This document shows, one piece after another, positions 7,756 to 17,400 of a stretch of DNA of 64,000 nucleotides (its first letter is position 1; every line of letters starts with the position of its first letter). The position numbers and the translations under genes were made by a program. Source of the DNA: Candidatus Peregrinibacteria bacterium (GTDB lineage Bacteria > Patescibacteriota > Gracilibacteria > Peribacterales > Peribacteraceae); NCBI GenBank assembly GCA_016196225.1, contig JACPXZ010000010.1, positions 62,001-126,000 of the forward strand. The letters are read 5' to 3'. The notes under the pieces are model-generated. The model ran no database searches. It was given only the letters and a program-made list of their open reading frames with translations, and was not told the origin of the DNA.

Positions 7756-10608
7756 ATGGACAATATCATTATCAAAGGCGCACGGATGCACAACCTCAAG
7801 AACATCGATGTGACCATTCCGCGGAACAAATTGACCGTGATTACGGGCCTTTCGGGATCGGGAAAATCCTCCCTCGCGTTCGATACAATCTTTGCCGAAG
7901 GACAACGGCGGTATGTCGAATCGTTGTCTGCCTATGCCCGGCAATTCATCGCACAAATGGAAAAGCCGGAACTCGACAGTATCGAGGGACTCAGCCCGGC
8001 GATTTCCATCGACCAAAAAACCGCCCCCCGCAATCCCCGATCGACCGTCGGGACCGTCACCGAACTCTTCGACTATATGCGACTCCTCTGGGCAAAAATA
8101 GGGATTGTTCATTGCTCCACCTGCAACCGGCCTCTGGAGCGACAATCGGCAAGTCAAATAGTGGAAACCATTGCCAATATGCCGGACGGCAAAAAGATTT
8201 TTCTCCTCGCGCCGATCATCGAGGGACGCAAAGGAGAACACACCCGCATTCTTGACACCATCAAACGGGACGGATTCGTGCGGATGCGCATCGACGGCAA
8301 CGTGGTGACAACTGACGAAGAAGTTCCTCTTGATCCCAAACAACCGCATACGATTGAGATCGTGATCGACCGACTGATTGTCCGGGATCTTAAAACACAG
8401 GAAGGAACCGTCAATCCCAACCGTACCCGACTCGCCGATTCGATCGAATTAGCTCTTCGCAAGGGTGAAGGATCTCTCATTGTTCTCGACACGGACACCG
8501 ATGAAGATCGTCGATTCTCCGAATCCTTTGTCTGTCCCGACCATCCGGATCAGAGTATCCCGGATCTTGAACCCCGCAGCTTTTCATTCAATTCTCCTCA
8601 TGGCGCGTGCCAGTCTTGCCATGGTCTCGGGACCATCCTCCAGATCGACGAAGCTGCTATTATTCCCAACCCCGCTCTTACCCTCGCCGAAGGCGCCATC
8701 CACCCATGGGCCACCTCTGCAAGCCGCATGAACTTTATGATGCAGCTGCTCCAAGCCGTCGCACAAGATGCAAATTTTTCTCTTTCCATCCCATGGAAGG
8801 ATATCGCGCCCGACTTTAAACAAATCATCCTCCACGGGTACCCCAAAAAAGTACACGTCGATCTCCAGACCGGTCACTACGGCGGGGAATACCATATGCT
8901 CTACGAGGGGGTGATCCCCAACCTCCAGCGCCGGCACGAGGAGACGGACTCATCGTATATGCGCAGCCAAATTGAAGAATACATGATGGAGCTCCCTTGT
9001 GTCGCGTGTCATGGCATGCGACTCAAGAAGGAAATCCTCGGGATCCGCGTCGGAGAAAAAAACATCGTCGAAGTCACGGATATGGCGGTTGATGATGTCA
9101 AAACATTTTTCGAGAAACTTTTTACGTCATTATCCGAATATCAGCAATCCATCGCCAAAAAAATTCTCCAGGAGATTATCGCGCGGCTCTCTTTCCTCGA
9201 AAATGTCGGTCTTACCTATCTCACGCTCTCCCGTTCGGCTGCAAGTTTGTCCGGCGGAGAGGCGCAGCGCATCCGTCTCGCAACACAAATCGGATCAGCG
9301 CTTCAGGGCGTCCTCTATGTATTGGACGAACCCAGCATTGGTCTGCATCAACGCGATAATGCACGGCTCATTGCAACGCTCACCAATCTGCGTGATCTTG
9401 GAAATACCGTGATCGTTGTCGAACACGATCAAGAAACGATCGCATCGGCCGATTACCTCCTTGAGATCGGTCCGGGAGCCGGAAAATACGGCGGCGAGGT
9501 CATTGCCCAGGGATCCCCGAAAAGCATTATCGATAATCCCAGATCCGTGACCGGCCAATACTTGAACGGAAAAAAATGTATCGAAACGCCTCGCCGCCGC
9601 CGCAAAGGAAACGGCAAGCATATCGTCATCCGGGATGCCCACCACCATAACCTCCAACACGTGACCATTTCTCTGCCCCTTGGAACATTTATCGGGATCT
9701 CCGGCGTCTCGGGATCGGGAAAATCCAGTCTCATCCACGGTATTCTCGCCCCCGAACTCCAGCGCGTTCTTAATCGCGCACACACCAAACCGGAGCATGT
9801 CGGATCGATCGAAGGACTTGCGCACCTCGACAAAGCAATCATCATCGACCAATCCCCCATCGGTCGAACCCCTCGTTCCAATCCCGCAACGTATACCGGC
9901 CTCTTCACCGACATTCGCGATCTCTTTACGCAAACACCGGAAGCAAAAACCCGCGGATACAAACCCGGGCGGTTTAGCTTTAACGTCAAGGGCGGCCGGT
10001 GCGAAGAATGCGAAGGGGATGGTCTTAAGCGCATTGAAATGCACTTTCTTTCCGATGTGTATGTCACCTGCGAAGCTTGCCATGGCAAACGGTACAACCG
10101 CGAAACATTGGAAGTAACGTACAAAGGGAAAAACATTGCCGACGCCATCGATATGACCGTCACCGAGGCTCTGTCGTTCTTTACATCCATCCCGACCATC
10201 AAGAAAAAATTGCAAACCCTGGAAGACGTGGGACTCGGCTATCTCCACCTTGGACAGAGCGCAACCACGCTCTCCGGCGGAGAGGCACAACGGGTAAAAC
10301 TTGCAACGGAACTCCTCAAGCGGGCGACGGGGAGCACCTTTTATATCCTCGATGAACCCACCACCGGTCTACACTTTGACGATATCCAAAAACTTCTCGT
10401 TGTCCTCCAGCGTCTTGTGGATCTCGGCAACTCCGTGCTCGTGATCGAACACAATCTCGACGTGCTCAAATCCGTCGATTATATTGTCGACCTTGGTCCG
10501 GAAGGAGGAGACGACGGGGGCCGGATTTTGGCTACGGGAACACCGGAGGAAGTGGCAAAGATAAAAGAAAGTTACACCGGACAGTACCTTAAAAATATTT
10601 TGCACTGA
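7756..10608 (+). CDS. uvrA: Excinuclease ABC subunit A
   Basis: 950 residues, full family length. It is the damage-sensing ATPase of nucleotide excision repair. The first Walker A ([10 protein letters not shown]) is near residue 31 and the second ([10 protein letters not shown]) near 650. Both ABC signatures are intact ([12 protein letters not shown] near 500 and [12 protein letters not shown] near 840), as is the C-terminal zinc module CEEC...CEAC. In the first zinc module one expected cysteine is histidine (CPDH ... CQSC). The start [17 protein letters not shown] is canonical. uvrB and uvrC are not in the window. The downstream phosphoesterase gene begins 3 bases after the stop. Confidence 0.97.
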   Translation: MDNIIIKGARMHNLKNIDVTIPRNKLTVITGLSGSGKSSLAFDTIFAEGQRRYVESLSAYARQFIAQMEKPELDSIEGLSPAISIDQKTAPRNPRSTVGTVTELFDYMRLLWAKIGIVHCSTCNRPLERQSASQIVETIANMPDGKKIFLLAPIIEGRKGEHTRILDTIKRDGFVRMRIDGNVVTTDEEVPLDPKQPHTIEIVIDRLIVRDLKTQEGTVNPNRTRLADSIELALRKGEGSLIVLDTDTDEDRRFSESFVCPDHPDQSIPDLEPRSFSFNSPHGACQSCHGLGTILQIDEAAIIPNPALTLAEGAIHPWATSASRMNFMMQLLQAVAQDANFSLSIPWKDIAPDFKQIILHGYPKKVHVDLQTGHYGGEYHMLYEGVIPNLQRRHEETDSSYMRSQIEEYMMELPCVACHGMRLKKEILGIRVGEKNIVEVTDMAVDDVKTFFEKLFTSLSEYQQSIAKKILQEIIARLSFLENVGLTYLTLSRSAASLSGGEAQRIRLATQIGSALQGVLYVLDEPSIGLHQRDNARLIATLTNLRDLGNTVIVVEHDQETIASADYLLEIGPGAGKYGGEVIAQGSPKSIIDNPRSVTGQYLNGKKCIETPRRRRKGNGKHIVIRDAHHHNLQHVTISLPLGTFIGISGVSGSGKSSLIHGILAPELQRVLNRAHTKPEHVGSIEGLAHLDKAIIIDQSPIGRTPRSNPATYTGLFTDIRDLFTQTPEAKTRGYKPGRFSFNVKGGRCEECEGDGLKRIEMHFLSDVYVTCEACHGKRYNRETLEVTYKGKNIADAIDMTVTEALSFFTSIPTIKKKLQTLEDVGLGYLHLGQSATTLSGGEAQRVKLATELLKRATGSTFYILDEPTTGLHFDDIQKLLVVLQRLVDLGNSVLVIEHNLDVLKSVDYIVDLGPEGGDDGGRILATGTPEEVAKIKESYTGQYLKNILH

Positions 10609-10611
10609 CCC

Positions 10612-11583
10612 ATGTTCCTCCTTCACCCATCCATCTTCCTCTGGGATCTCACCATCCTCCTTTTGATTTCGTTTGGTCTGTGCATAGCAATCATTTGTAC
10701 CGTTTGGTGTAAGCAAAATCCGACAAAACATATATTTAAAAAAGGTTGCGTAGGTTTTCTCGGTTTTGCAGGTTTTATAGGTTTCCTCCTCACCGCCTAC
10801 GGCTCTTTTGTCGAGCCCCGACTTATCACCCTCAATGAATACGATGTACATCTGCCTCTGCGTACGCCTCTCAAAATTGCCGTTCTTTCCGATCTCCACG
10901 TTGGCCCGTACAAAGGAAAACTTTTTTTGGAGCGTGTTGTAGAGCGGACGAATGAACTCTTGCCGGATCTGGTGCTGCTCCTTGGCGATTTTATTTTTGA
11001 CCCCGATGTCGATCTCTCCGCATTCTCGCCACTGGGGAACCTCCACCCGTCCATCGGCACCTACGCGGTCCTCGGCAACCATGATCAGGGGCAATACCAA
11101 TCGATCTTTGGCAAACGAATCATTCGTCCGGACCTTGGGGACAATGTCTCCATGGCACTATCCGATCTCGGGATAACAGTCCTTCGCAATGAACATGTGA
11201 CTATTCCGATAGTGGACGAATCCCTTGTCCTTGCCGGGATCGATGATATCTGGACCGCGGAGGCGGATCTCGATTCCGCCTTTGCTGATGTCTCCCCGTA
11301 CACACCACTCATCCTCCTCGTCCATAATCCGAGTATCGTAGATGATCCGCAAAGTCGCGCTGCTCACCTTATCGTTGCTGGTCATACGCATGGCGGACAA
11401 ATTCGACTTCCGTGGATCGGTCCAATCCCCCCCCTGCCGACCACTCTAGGTCCCTCAGTCGACCAAGGGATCTTCCCCATCGATACGGACTCCACTCTTG
11501 CCATCACGCGCGGTATTGGCGAAACAAATGCCCGCGCGCGTCTCTTTGCCCCACCGGAGATTATGTTATTGCATGTACGGTAG
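10612..11583 (+). CDS. Membrane-anchored calcineurin-like metallophosphoesterase
   Basis: 323 residues. Two hydrophobic segments near the N-terminus (about 10-30 and 45-65) anchor a phosphoesterase domain with all expected metal-binding motifs: SDLHVG (D94), GDF (D126), GNHD (155-158), VHNP, and GHTHGG (257-261). The layout resembles the YkuE/LpxG-type group, whose members cleave phosphodiester or pyrophosphate bonds in lipid or nucleotide substrates. The actual substrate is unknown. It lies 3 bases after uvrA and is probably co-transcribed, though no functional link is evident. Confidence 0.88.
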   Translation: MFLLHPSIFLWDLTILLLISFGLCIAIICTVWCKQNPTKHIFKKGCVGFLGFAGFIGFLLTAYGSFVEPRLITLNEYDVHLPLRTPLKIAVLSDLHVGPYKGKLFLERVVERTNELLPDLVLLLGDFIFDPDVDLSAFSPLGNLHPSIGTYAVLGNHDQGQYQSIFGKRIIRPDLGDNVSMALSDLGITVLRNEHVTIPIVDESLVLAGIDDIWTAEADLDSAFADVSPYTPLILLVHNPSIVDDPQSRAAHLIVAGHTHGGQIRLPWIGPIPPLPTTLGPSVDQGIFPIDTDSTLAITRGIGETNARARLFAPPEIMLLHVR

Positions 11584-11632
11584 TCTTCATTGTCTGCACC
11601 AAAAAAGGCAGAAAAGTGCAGTGTTTTTTCTG

Positions 11633-12109
11633 CTACGGAAGCACACTCAAAATATAATTCTTCACATTCGCATATATCTCCTCCGCAGATAATGCCTCAA
11701 TATCCGTTCGGGTAAACCACTTGAGCTCCGCCCCCTCCTCTTCTGCAAGGTTCAACATCTGATCCTCATTGAGGGGACGCGCCATATACACAAAATCCAT
11801 ATGCTGATGCTCGAGCTCCTGACGCTCTGGACACGCAGGGATATCCTCAAGGAGAAAAGCAAAAGGCTTTTTGAGAATGCGTCCTTCGTCTTCTCCACCG
11901 GAGAAAATATTCTCCTGCGCATCTCCGATAATATCGATATCCAACCCTGTTTCTTCCTTGCACTCTCTCCGGGCACAGTCCTCCGGTGTTTCATCGGGAT
12001 CGACGTGTCCCCCGGGCGGCATCCACCGCTGCAACCGTTTATGCCACAAAAGGAGCGTCCTTCCTTTGGAATCGACTACAAATGCCGTCGCTGTAAAATG
12101 CCGTCTCAT
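11633..12109 (-). CDS. NUDIX hydrolase
   Basis: 158 residues. A complete Nudix box is visible near residue 33: GGHVDPDETPEDCARRECKEETGLDI matches the pattern G-x5-E-x7-REU-x-EE-x-GU when read across its whole length. Such enzymes hydrolyse nucleoside diphosphates linked to another group, often damaged nucleotides or cofactors. The substrate cannot be read from the sequence. The gene follows the Rel homologue on the same strand, separated by a hairpin-containing spacer of about 135 bases. Confidence 0.88.
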   Translation of the reverse strand: MRRHFTATAFVVDSKGRTLLLWHKRLQRWMPPGGHVDPDETPEDCARRECKEETGLDIDIIGDAQENIFSGGEDEGRILKKPFAFLLEDIPACPERQELEHQHMDFVYMARPLNEDQMLNLAEEEGAELKWFTRTDIEALSAEEIYANVKNYILSVLP

Positions 12110-12211
12110 TTGTGATTATTGTACATTCTCTTTTCTCTCACTGAATACGTCCGAACCGGCAGGGCCCGCGAGACCCGCCGGTGGAGGACTCCATATAGGG
12201 AAAAGGGAGCC

Positions 12212-12245
12212 CGTGAGGGAAAAACCGTAGGTTTTTCCGCTCACG
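12212..12245 (-). terminator. Hairpin directly after the Rel homologue
   Basis: Stem CGTGAGGGAAAAACC / GGTTTTTCCGCTCACG around a GTA loop, immediately after the minus-strand stop at 12246. No long T-run follows, so it may be a 3'-end stabiliser or weak terminator rather than a classical one. Confidence 0.45.
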
Positions 12246-14189
12246 CTACTTCACCCTCCACACACTCTTCACATCCGGCAAGTCCAGAAAAGCGTCATAG
12301 AGATTGCTGAAATCTTCGAATGAATCCACTTTCACCCACAGGTGATGAATACCTTCACCCGAAGCCGTGGAATATGCTGTTAACTTGGTCAAATTCATCC
12401 CGCGATCGGCAATCACGCGGGTAATATCATGAACCATCCCCGGACGATCCACTGCATGAAGTTCCAATTGCACTACCGATTCTTCTTTTTGGAGTCGACG
12501 CACATTCGGCAAGATACCAAACCAGCAAAGCAATCGTATAAAGAACGTCGGGGGTGAAAAAATCAAATTCTGATAGGCGGACACCACCTCCTCAATGGGC
12601 AAAAAACCTGCCCCGAGATCTTTGAGAAGTTTATGTATGGTCTCCCGCCCGCATGCCATCGCCACCCGCTGATAGAGATGTGACACACCGAGAAGAACAT
12701 TCACAGGTAAAAGATGCTTGCGACATTCATTCTCCAGCATCATCCGCCCCTGACGAACCAATGTGTCTTCCGGAAGTAACGATGCTTTTTTTTGAAGAGC
12801 CGCCCGCGCCTCACTCGTTTTTGCATGACGATGCCACAGGATGTTTTTTTCTCCTTGGTCGGCAGGGCCTTCCTGCAAGATCAACTCCACCGTATCTCCA
12901 TCCGAAAGAACATGCGTGGCCTCGTACTCCATCCCCTCAATACGCAGAGCGATAACGCGCGGCAAAAAATCCGGACTGATGGCAAATGCCAGATCAATAC
13001 CGGTCGCCCCTTGCGGAAGAGACAAAATATCCCCCGCTGGGGTAAAAACGGATATGCGATCCTTAAGGACTCCCTCTTTCAGTTCATGGAGATACTCCTC
13101 CGGTTCGTAATACCGCTTATGGAGAACTCGAAGAGCAGAGTACAAATCATTTTTTTTATCGTTCACCCATGACGAAAACGACCGGATGGTCGCATAATCC
13201 CGCATTGTTATCGTTTGGATGCGCGCGCGCACCTGATGATTGTGATCAAGAAATACCGTCGTATGGAGAGCGCGATATCCATTCGGGAGCGGTTGACTGA
13301 CAAAGTCTCTCAGTGCACCGATACGGATGGGAAAGTTTTGATGTATATCTCCGAGGATCCGATAGCAATCAGCAATGCTTGCTCCTTCATCCTTCAGAAC
13401 AACGGAAATACTGTCCAATAAGGAAGTGTCCGAGAGGAGATCCGGATCTCTATTGCACTTCACAAATAATTCATAGTCCGTCATATGAGTGATCTTCACA
13501 TCCACCGAGAGGGATGCGACATCGGCGATTTTTTTGACGCAGGCCGCTCGCGCGGGCGCAAGGAGATCGCGCTCCGTACGCACCGCCTTGGACCATTGAT
13601 CCGCGATCGCACCAAAGGCGATGGGGAAACACCGTTCCTCAAAAATACGCTTCATCCACCAAAGCCCCGTCATTCGAGCAAAGGGAACGTAGATATCCAA
13701 TGTTTCGTGTGCGATGCGTTGTTGTTTATCGGGACGTAACGCCTCAATCGTCTCCACATTGTGCAATCGATCTGCGAGTTTGATAAAGATCACCCGGAGA
13801 TCGTCGCTGGCTGCGAGAAGCATTTTGCGTAACGATTGGATTTGGCGCTCCGATCGCCGCCCCGCATATCGCAATTTGGTCAATTTGGTTACGGCATCAA
13901 CAAGTTTTGCGATCTCCGGCCCAAACTCCTCCTCCACAGTCATCAGACTTTCCGCACCATCCTCAACGACATCATGGAGCAGGCCTGCAATGAGCGTATC
14001 GGATCCGCACGAAAGACGTGCAAGAGATAGTGCCGTCCGAATGGGATGGATGACAAACGCCTCTCCTGATTCGCGCTTTTGGCCAGCATGCCACTCGGTC
14101 ACTTTTTCGAGTGCCCGACGAACCCCCTCCTGTTCATCGGGAGGGAGATAGAGAACAGCATCCAATAGCTCCTCTGCAGCGTGTTGCAT
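12246..14189 (-). CDS. RelA/SpoT homologue, probably (p)ppGpp hydrolase only
   Basis: 647 residues in the usual order. The HD hydrolase domain (about 20-180) has an intact metal site (HP near 48, AGLLHDVVED near 70, KLADRLHN near 140). It is followed by a synthetase-like domain (about 215-330), a TGS domain (about 385-445) and a C-terminal ACT domain (about 570-647). The hydrolase motifs are complete. In the synthetase region the conserved ExQIRT element reads RARIQT, so the catalytic glutamate is replaced by arginine. The RxKDYI element reads ALRDFV, and the basic YSIYxKM stretch is poorly kept. I infer a SpoT-like protein that degrades alarmone but does not make it. A TATCAT box lies 10 bases before the ATG. 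Confidence 0.85.
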   Translation of the reverse strand: MQHAAEELLDAVLYLPPDEQEGVRRALEKVTEWHAGQKRESGEAFVIHPIRTALSLARLSCGSDTLIAGLLHDVVEDGAESLMTVEEEFGPEIAKLVDAVTKLTKLRYAGRRSERQIQSLRKMLLAASDDLRVIFIKLADRLHNVETIEALRPDKQQRIAHETLDIYVPFARMTGLWWMKRIFEERCFPIAFGAIADQWSKAVRTERDLLAPARAACVKKIADVASLSVDVKITHMTDYELFVKCNRDPDLLSDTSLLDSISVVLKDEGASIADCYRILGDIHQNFPIRIGALRDFVSQPLPNGYRALHTTVFLDHNHQVRARIQTITMRDYATIRSFSSWVNDKKNDLYSALRVLHKRYYEPEEYLHELKEGVLKDRISVFTPAGDILSLPQGATGIDLAFAISPDFLPRVIALRIEGMEYEATHVLSDGDTVELILQEGPADQGEKNILWHRHAKTSEARAALQKKASLLPEDTLVRQGRMMLENECRKHLLPVNVLLGVSHLYQRVAMACGRETIHKLLKDLGAGFLPIEEVVSAYQNLIFSPPTFFIRLLCWFGILPNVRRLQKEESVVQLELHAVDRPGMVHDITRVIADRGMNLTKLTAYSTASGEGIHHLWVKVDSFEDFSNLYDAFLDLPDVKSVWRVK

Positions 14190-14244
14190 ACAAAAACCTA
14201 TGATACGGCTTTAAAAAGCCAAAAACCAGTTTATTCTGCGCATT

Positions 14245-14346
14245 CTATCTCGGTCCGGTCATCGCCTGGATCACCACGGTCCCGTATCCCACTGCGCTAA
14301 TAATAGCGACCACCGCAAGTGCCTCGATATAGGAAAACTTTTGCAT
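14245..14346 (-). CDS. 33-residue hydrophobic peptide resembling a prepilin N-terminus
   Basis: The 246-base spacer between the Rel homologue and ileS holds one clean minus-strand frame (ATG at 14346, TAG at 14245). It begins MQKFSYIEALAVVAII and continues SAVGYGTVVIQAM. The F-x3-E spacing followed by a hydrophobic helix looks like a mature type IV pilin start, but the leader lacks the usual glycine and there is no globular domain. It may be a small membrane peptide or a pilin remnant. No clear ribosome site is visible. Confidence 0.35.
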   Translation of the reverse strand: MQKFSYIEALAVVAIISAVGYGTVVIQAMTGPR

Positions 14347-14417
14347 AGAAGGAATCGAAAAGATACCGATACTTTGATTTATGGTAGCAAAACCATACAT
14401 CCACGGCAATATCCCGC

Positions 14418-14423
14418 TATACT
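14418..14423 (+). promoter_or_regulatory. -10 box of ileS
   Basis: TATACT 12 bases before the ATG at 14436. A good -35 is not visible at the expected distance. Confidence 0.4.
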
Positions 14424-14435
14424 CCTGCCAACACC

Positions 14436-17400
14436 ATGTTCGATCCCGTCAACCCAAATCAGCGGCTCCCGGAGTTAGAAGAAGGGATCCTCCAATATTG
14501 GCGCGAAGAAGACATTTTTAAACGAAGCGTGCATCAACGACGAGCGGCATTTGATGATCCCCTTATGGGACGCGCAGGCAGAGAAGGGTCGACCTTTACC
14601 TTCTACGACGGCCCCCCCTTTGCTACCGGCCTCCCTCATTACGGACATCTCCTTGCCGGGACCATTAAGGATGTCATCCCCCGATATCACACCATGCGTG
14701 GCAAATATATCGAACGCCGATTTGGGTGGGATTGCCACGGACTCCCGATCGAAAATCTTATCGAAAAAGAACATAACATTCAGAATAAGCGCGCCATCGA
14801 AGAGATGGGCATTGATACATTTAATGCGCTCTGCCGTAGCGCAGTCCTCCGGTATACCAAAGATTGGCGGACGGTGGTGGAACGCATGGGACGGTGGGTG
14901 GATATGGACTTCGATTATCGGACGATGGATCCCGATTATATGGAAAGTATGTGGTGGGCATTCGCAAAACTCTGGGACAAAAAATTGATTTACGAAGGCC
15001 ACAAACCCATGCATATTTGCCCGAGGTGTGTGACACCTTTGAGTAACTTTGAGGTAACACAAGGATATAAGGACATCACGGATCAATCTGTAACCGTAAA
15101 ATTCGCCCTCACCGATAAATCAGATACCTATCTCCTCGCATGGACAACGACACCGTGGACATTACCAGGGAATCTATTCTTAGCCGTGGGACAAGACATT
15201 GAATACGTGCAATTCCAGATTCATGGAGATGACGCGACCTACATTGCTTCAGCATCCTTCGTAGAACATCTCAAACAGGAGACTCGCAATATCAAACGTA
15301 TCAAAACAGACTCTCTCCTTCGTCTCACCTACCACCCTCTCTTCCCCTATTTTGCCGATGAATACAAAAACGCCTTCCGGGTTGTTGCAGGAGACTTTGT
15401 CACCACCGATGAAGGGACCGGCATTGTTCATATTGCTCCCGGTTTTGGAGAAGATGATTTTGAAATATGGGAAAAAGAAACGACTGCCCCTCTCCCTAAC
15501 CCTCCCCCGCGGGGGGAGGGAACAATGCTCCTCCAACATGTCACCATGGAGGGAAAATTCACGGATCAAGTAAAGGACTTTGCCGGTTTGGATGTGAAAC
15601 CAAAGAATGATCCATCCAAAACCGATAAAAAGATTGCGGGGTGGTTAGAAAAAAATGGAAAACTCTTTGCACAAGAATCCTACCGTCATAGTTATCCTCA
15701 TTGCTGGCGCTGCGACTCCCCCCTCCTTAATTACGCCACGAGTTCATGGTTTGTCAGCGTCGAAAAAATAAAAGACAAGATGCTTCTCAATAATGAAAAA
15801 ACTTCGTGGGTCCCCTCCCATATCCGCGACGGACGCTTTGGCAAGTGGCTGGAGAACGCGCGGGATTGGGCCATCAGTCGCAACCGTTATTGGGGAACGC
15901 CGATCCCCATCTGGAAACAAAAAGAAACTATCGAAGTGATCGGCAGTCGGGATGATCTTATGCAGCACTGCAAGATGCGCTTCACGAAAGTAACTGCAGT
16001 ACGACATGGGGAGAGCAAAGGGAATATCATCCCCATTTATCAGGGACAAGTCCCCGGGACAGATCTCACGGATCGGGGCAAAGAACAGGCAAAAGCAGCG
16101 GGAATCTTCCTCAAAAATCAGAATGTGGCACGCATTTTTTGTTCCCCACTTGCCCGCACTCAGCAAACGGCCCGCATCATCGCAAAAATCACGGGTGCCG
16201 AGATCGTTGTTGATGAACGCCTGCGCGAAGTCTTCTTTGGAGACTACGAAGGAAAAACCATTGATTTTAGCGATTTAAAAATCGTGAAAGAGCGCCGCGC
16301 GAAAAAACTTGAAGACCGGCGTCCCGAAAGTGTTTACCATTTTGCAGGAATGGAATCGTGGGCAGAGGTACAAAAACGTGTTGAAGAGTTCCTCCAAGAA
16401 ATTCTCCCCCACCATCGCAGTAATCATATCGTCATCGTCACCCATGCGGATCCGATCCAAAGTACCCGCCACTTCTTTACCCATGAAGATCCCATCAAGC
16501 TCTCCCATCAACCCTATCCGACCTATGCCACGCCAGAAACTTTCTATTGGGATCACCATGCCGAAGCCCAAATGGATCTCCATAACGATCGTGTCGATGA
16601 CGTCCTCTGGCAGGGATCCCATGATCCCTCATCCGTTGATCTCACCATTGTCCGCCACGGTGAAACCGACTGGAACAAAGAAGAGCGGTCGCAAGGATGG
16701 ACCGATACCCCTCTCAATGCCACCGGAAAAAGGCAGGTGCTTGCATGCGCGAAGAAGCTCAAAAAAAAGAAGTTCGATTTCATCCTCTCCTCCGATCTCA
16801 CGCGCGCGATCCAAACCGCAGAGATCCTTGCCAAAGAACTGAATGTCCCGCATATCGGCTCATGGGAAATGGTACGGGAACGTAATACGGGTGACTGGAA
16901 TGGGAAAAAAGTGGATCAAATCCTCAAAGAACACCCCGGGATTTCGGAGGCGGTTCGTTCTACAACACTGCACCCGGAAACTCCCCCAAATGGCGAATCT
17001 CTTTCGCAACTTTTTGCACGTGCCCTCCACGCCTGTGAGCGCATTCTCAAAGAATTCCCCGGTAAACGCGTGCTCCTTGTCTCCCATAGCGGCATGACGC
17101 GGACGTTGCAGGCCATTATTGAAAATCTCACCTACCGCGAGGCCGCAACTTTCGAACCCAAAAACGGCGAAGCAATATTCCTTACCCTCAACCCATTCTT
17201 CAGGCGCATTCCCGAGATCCTCGACTGCTGGTTCGAAAGCGGATCGATGCCCTACGCCCAGCAACATTTTCCTTTTGAGATGAAGCATACGACAACCATT
17301 CCCAATGGCTTCCCTGCGGATTTTATCGCCGAGGGGGTAGATCAAACCCGTACTTGGTTTTATACCCTCATGATCCTCTCTACCGCACTCTTCAATGAGA

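Noticed and set aside
9295-10290. 331-codon minus-strand open frame opposite uvrA
   Set aside because: It lies entirely inside a strongly conserved gene, has no recognisable domain, and is a frame shadow typical of G/C-biased third positions.
15900-17250. The phosphatase parts of ileS as separate or frameshifted genes
   Set aside because: The frame is open throughout and native IleRS sequence occurs between and after the two domains, so it is one protein.
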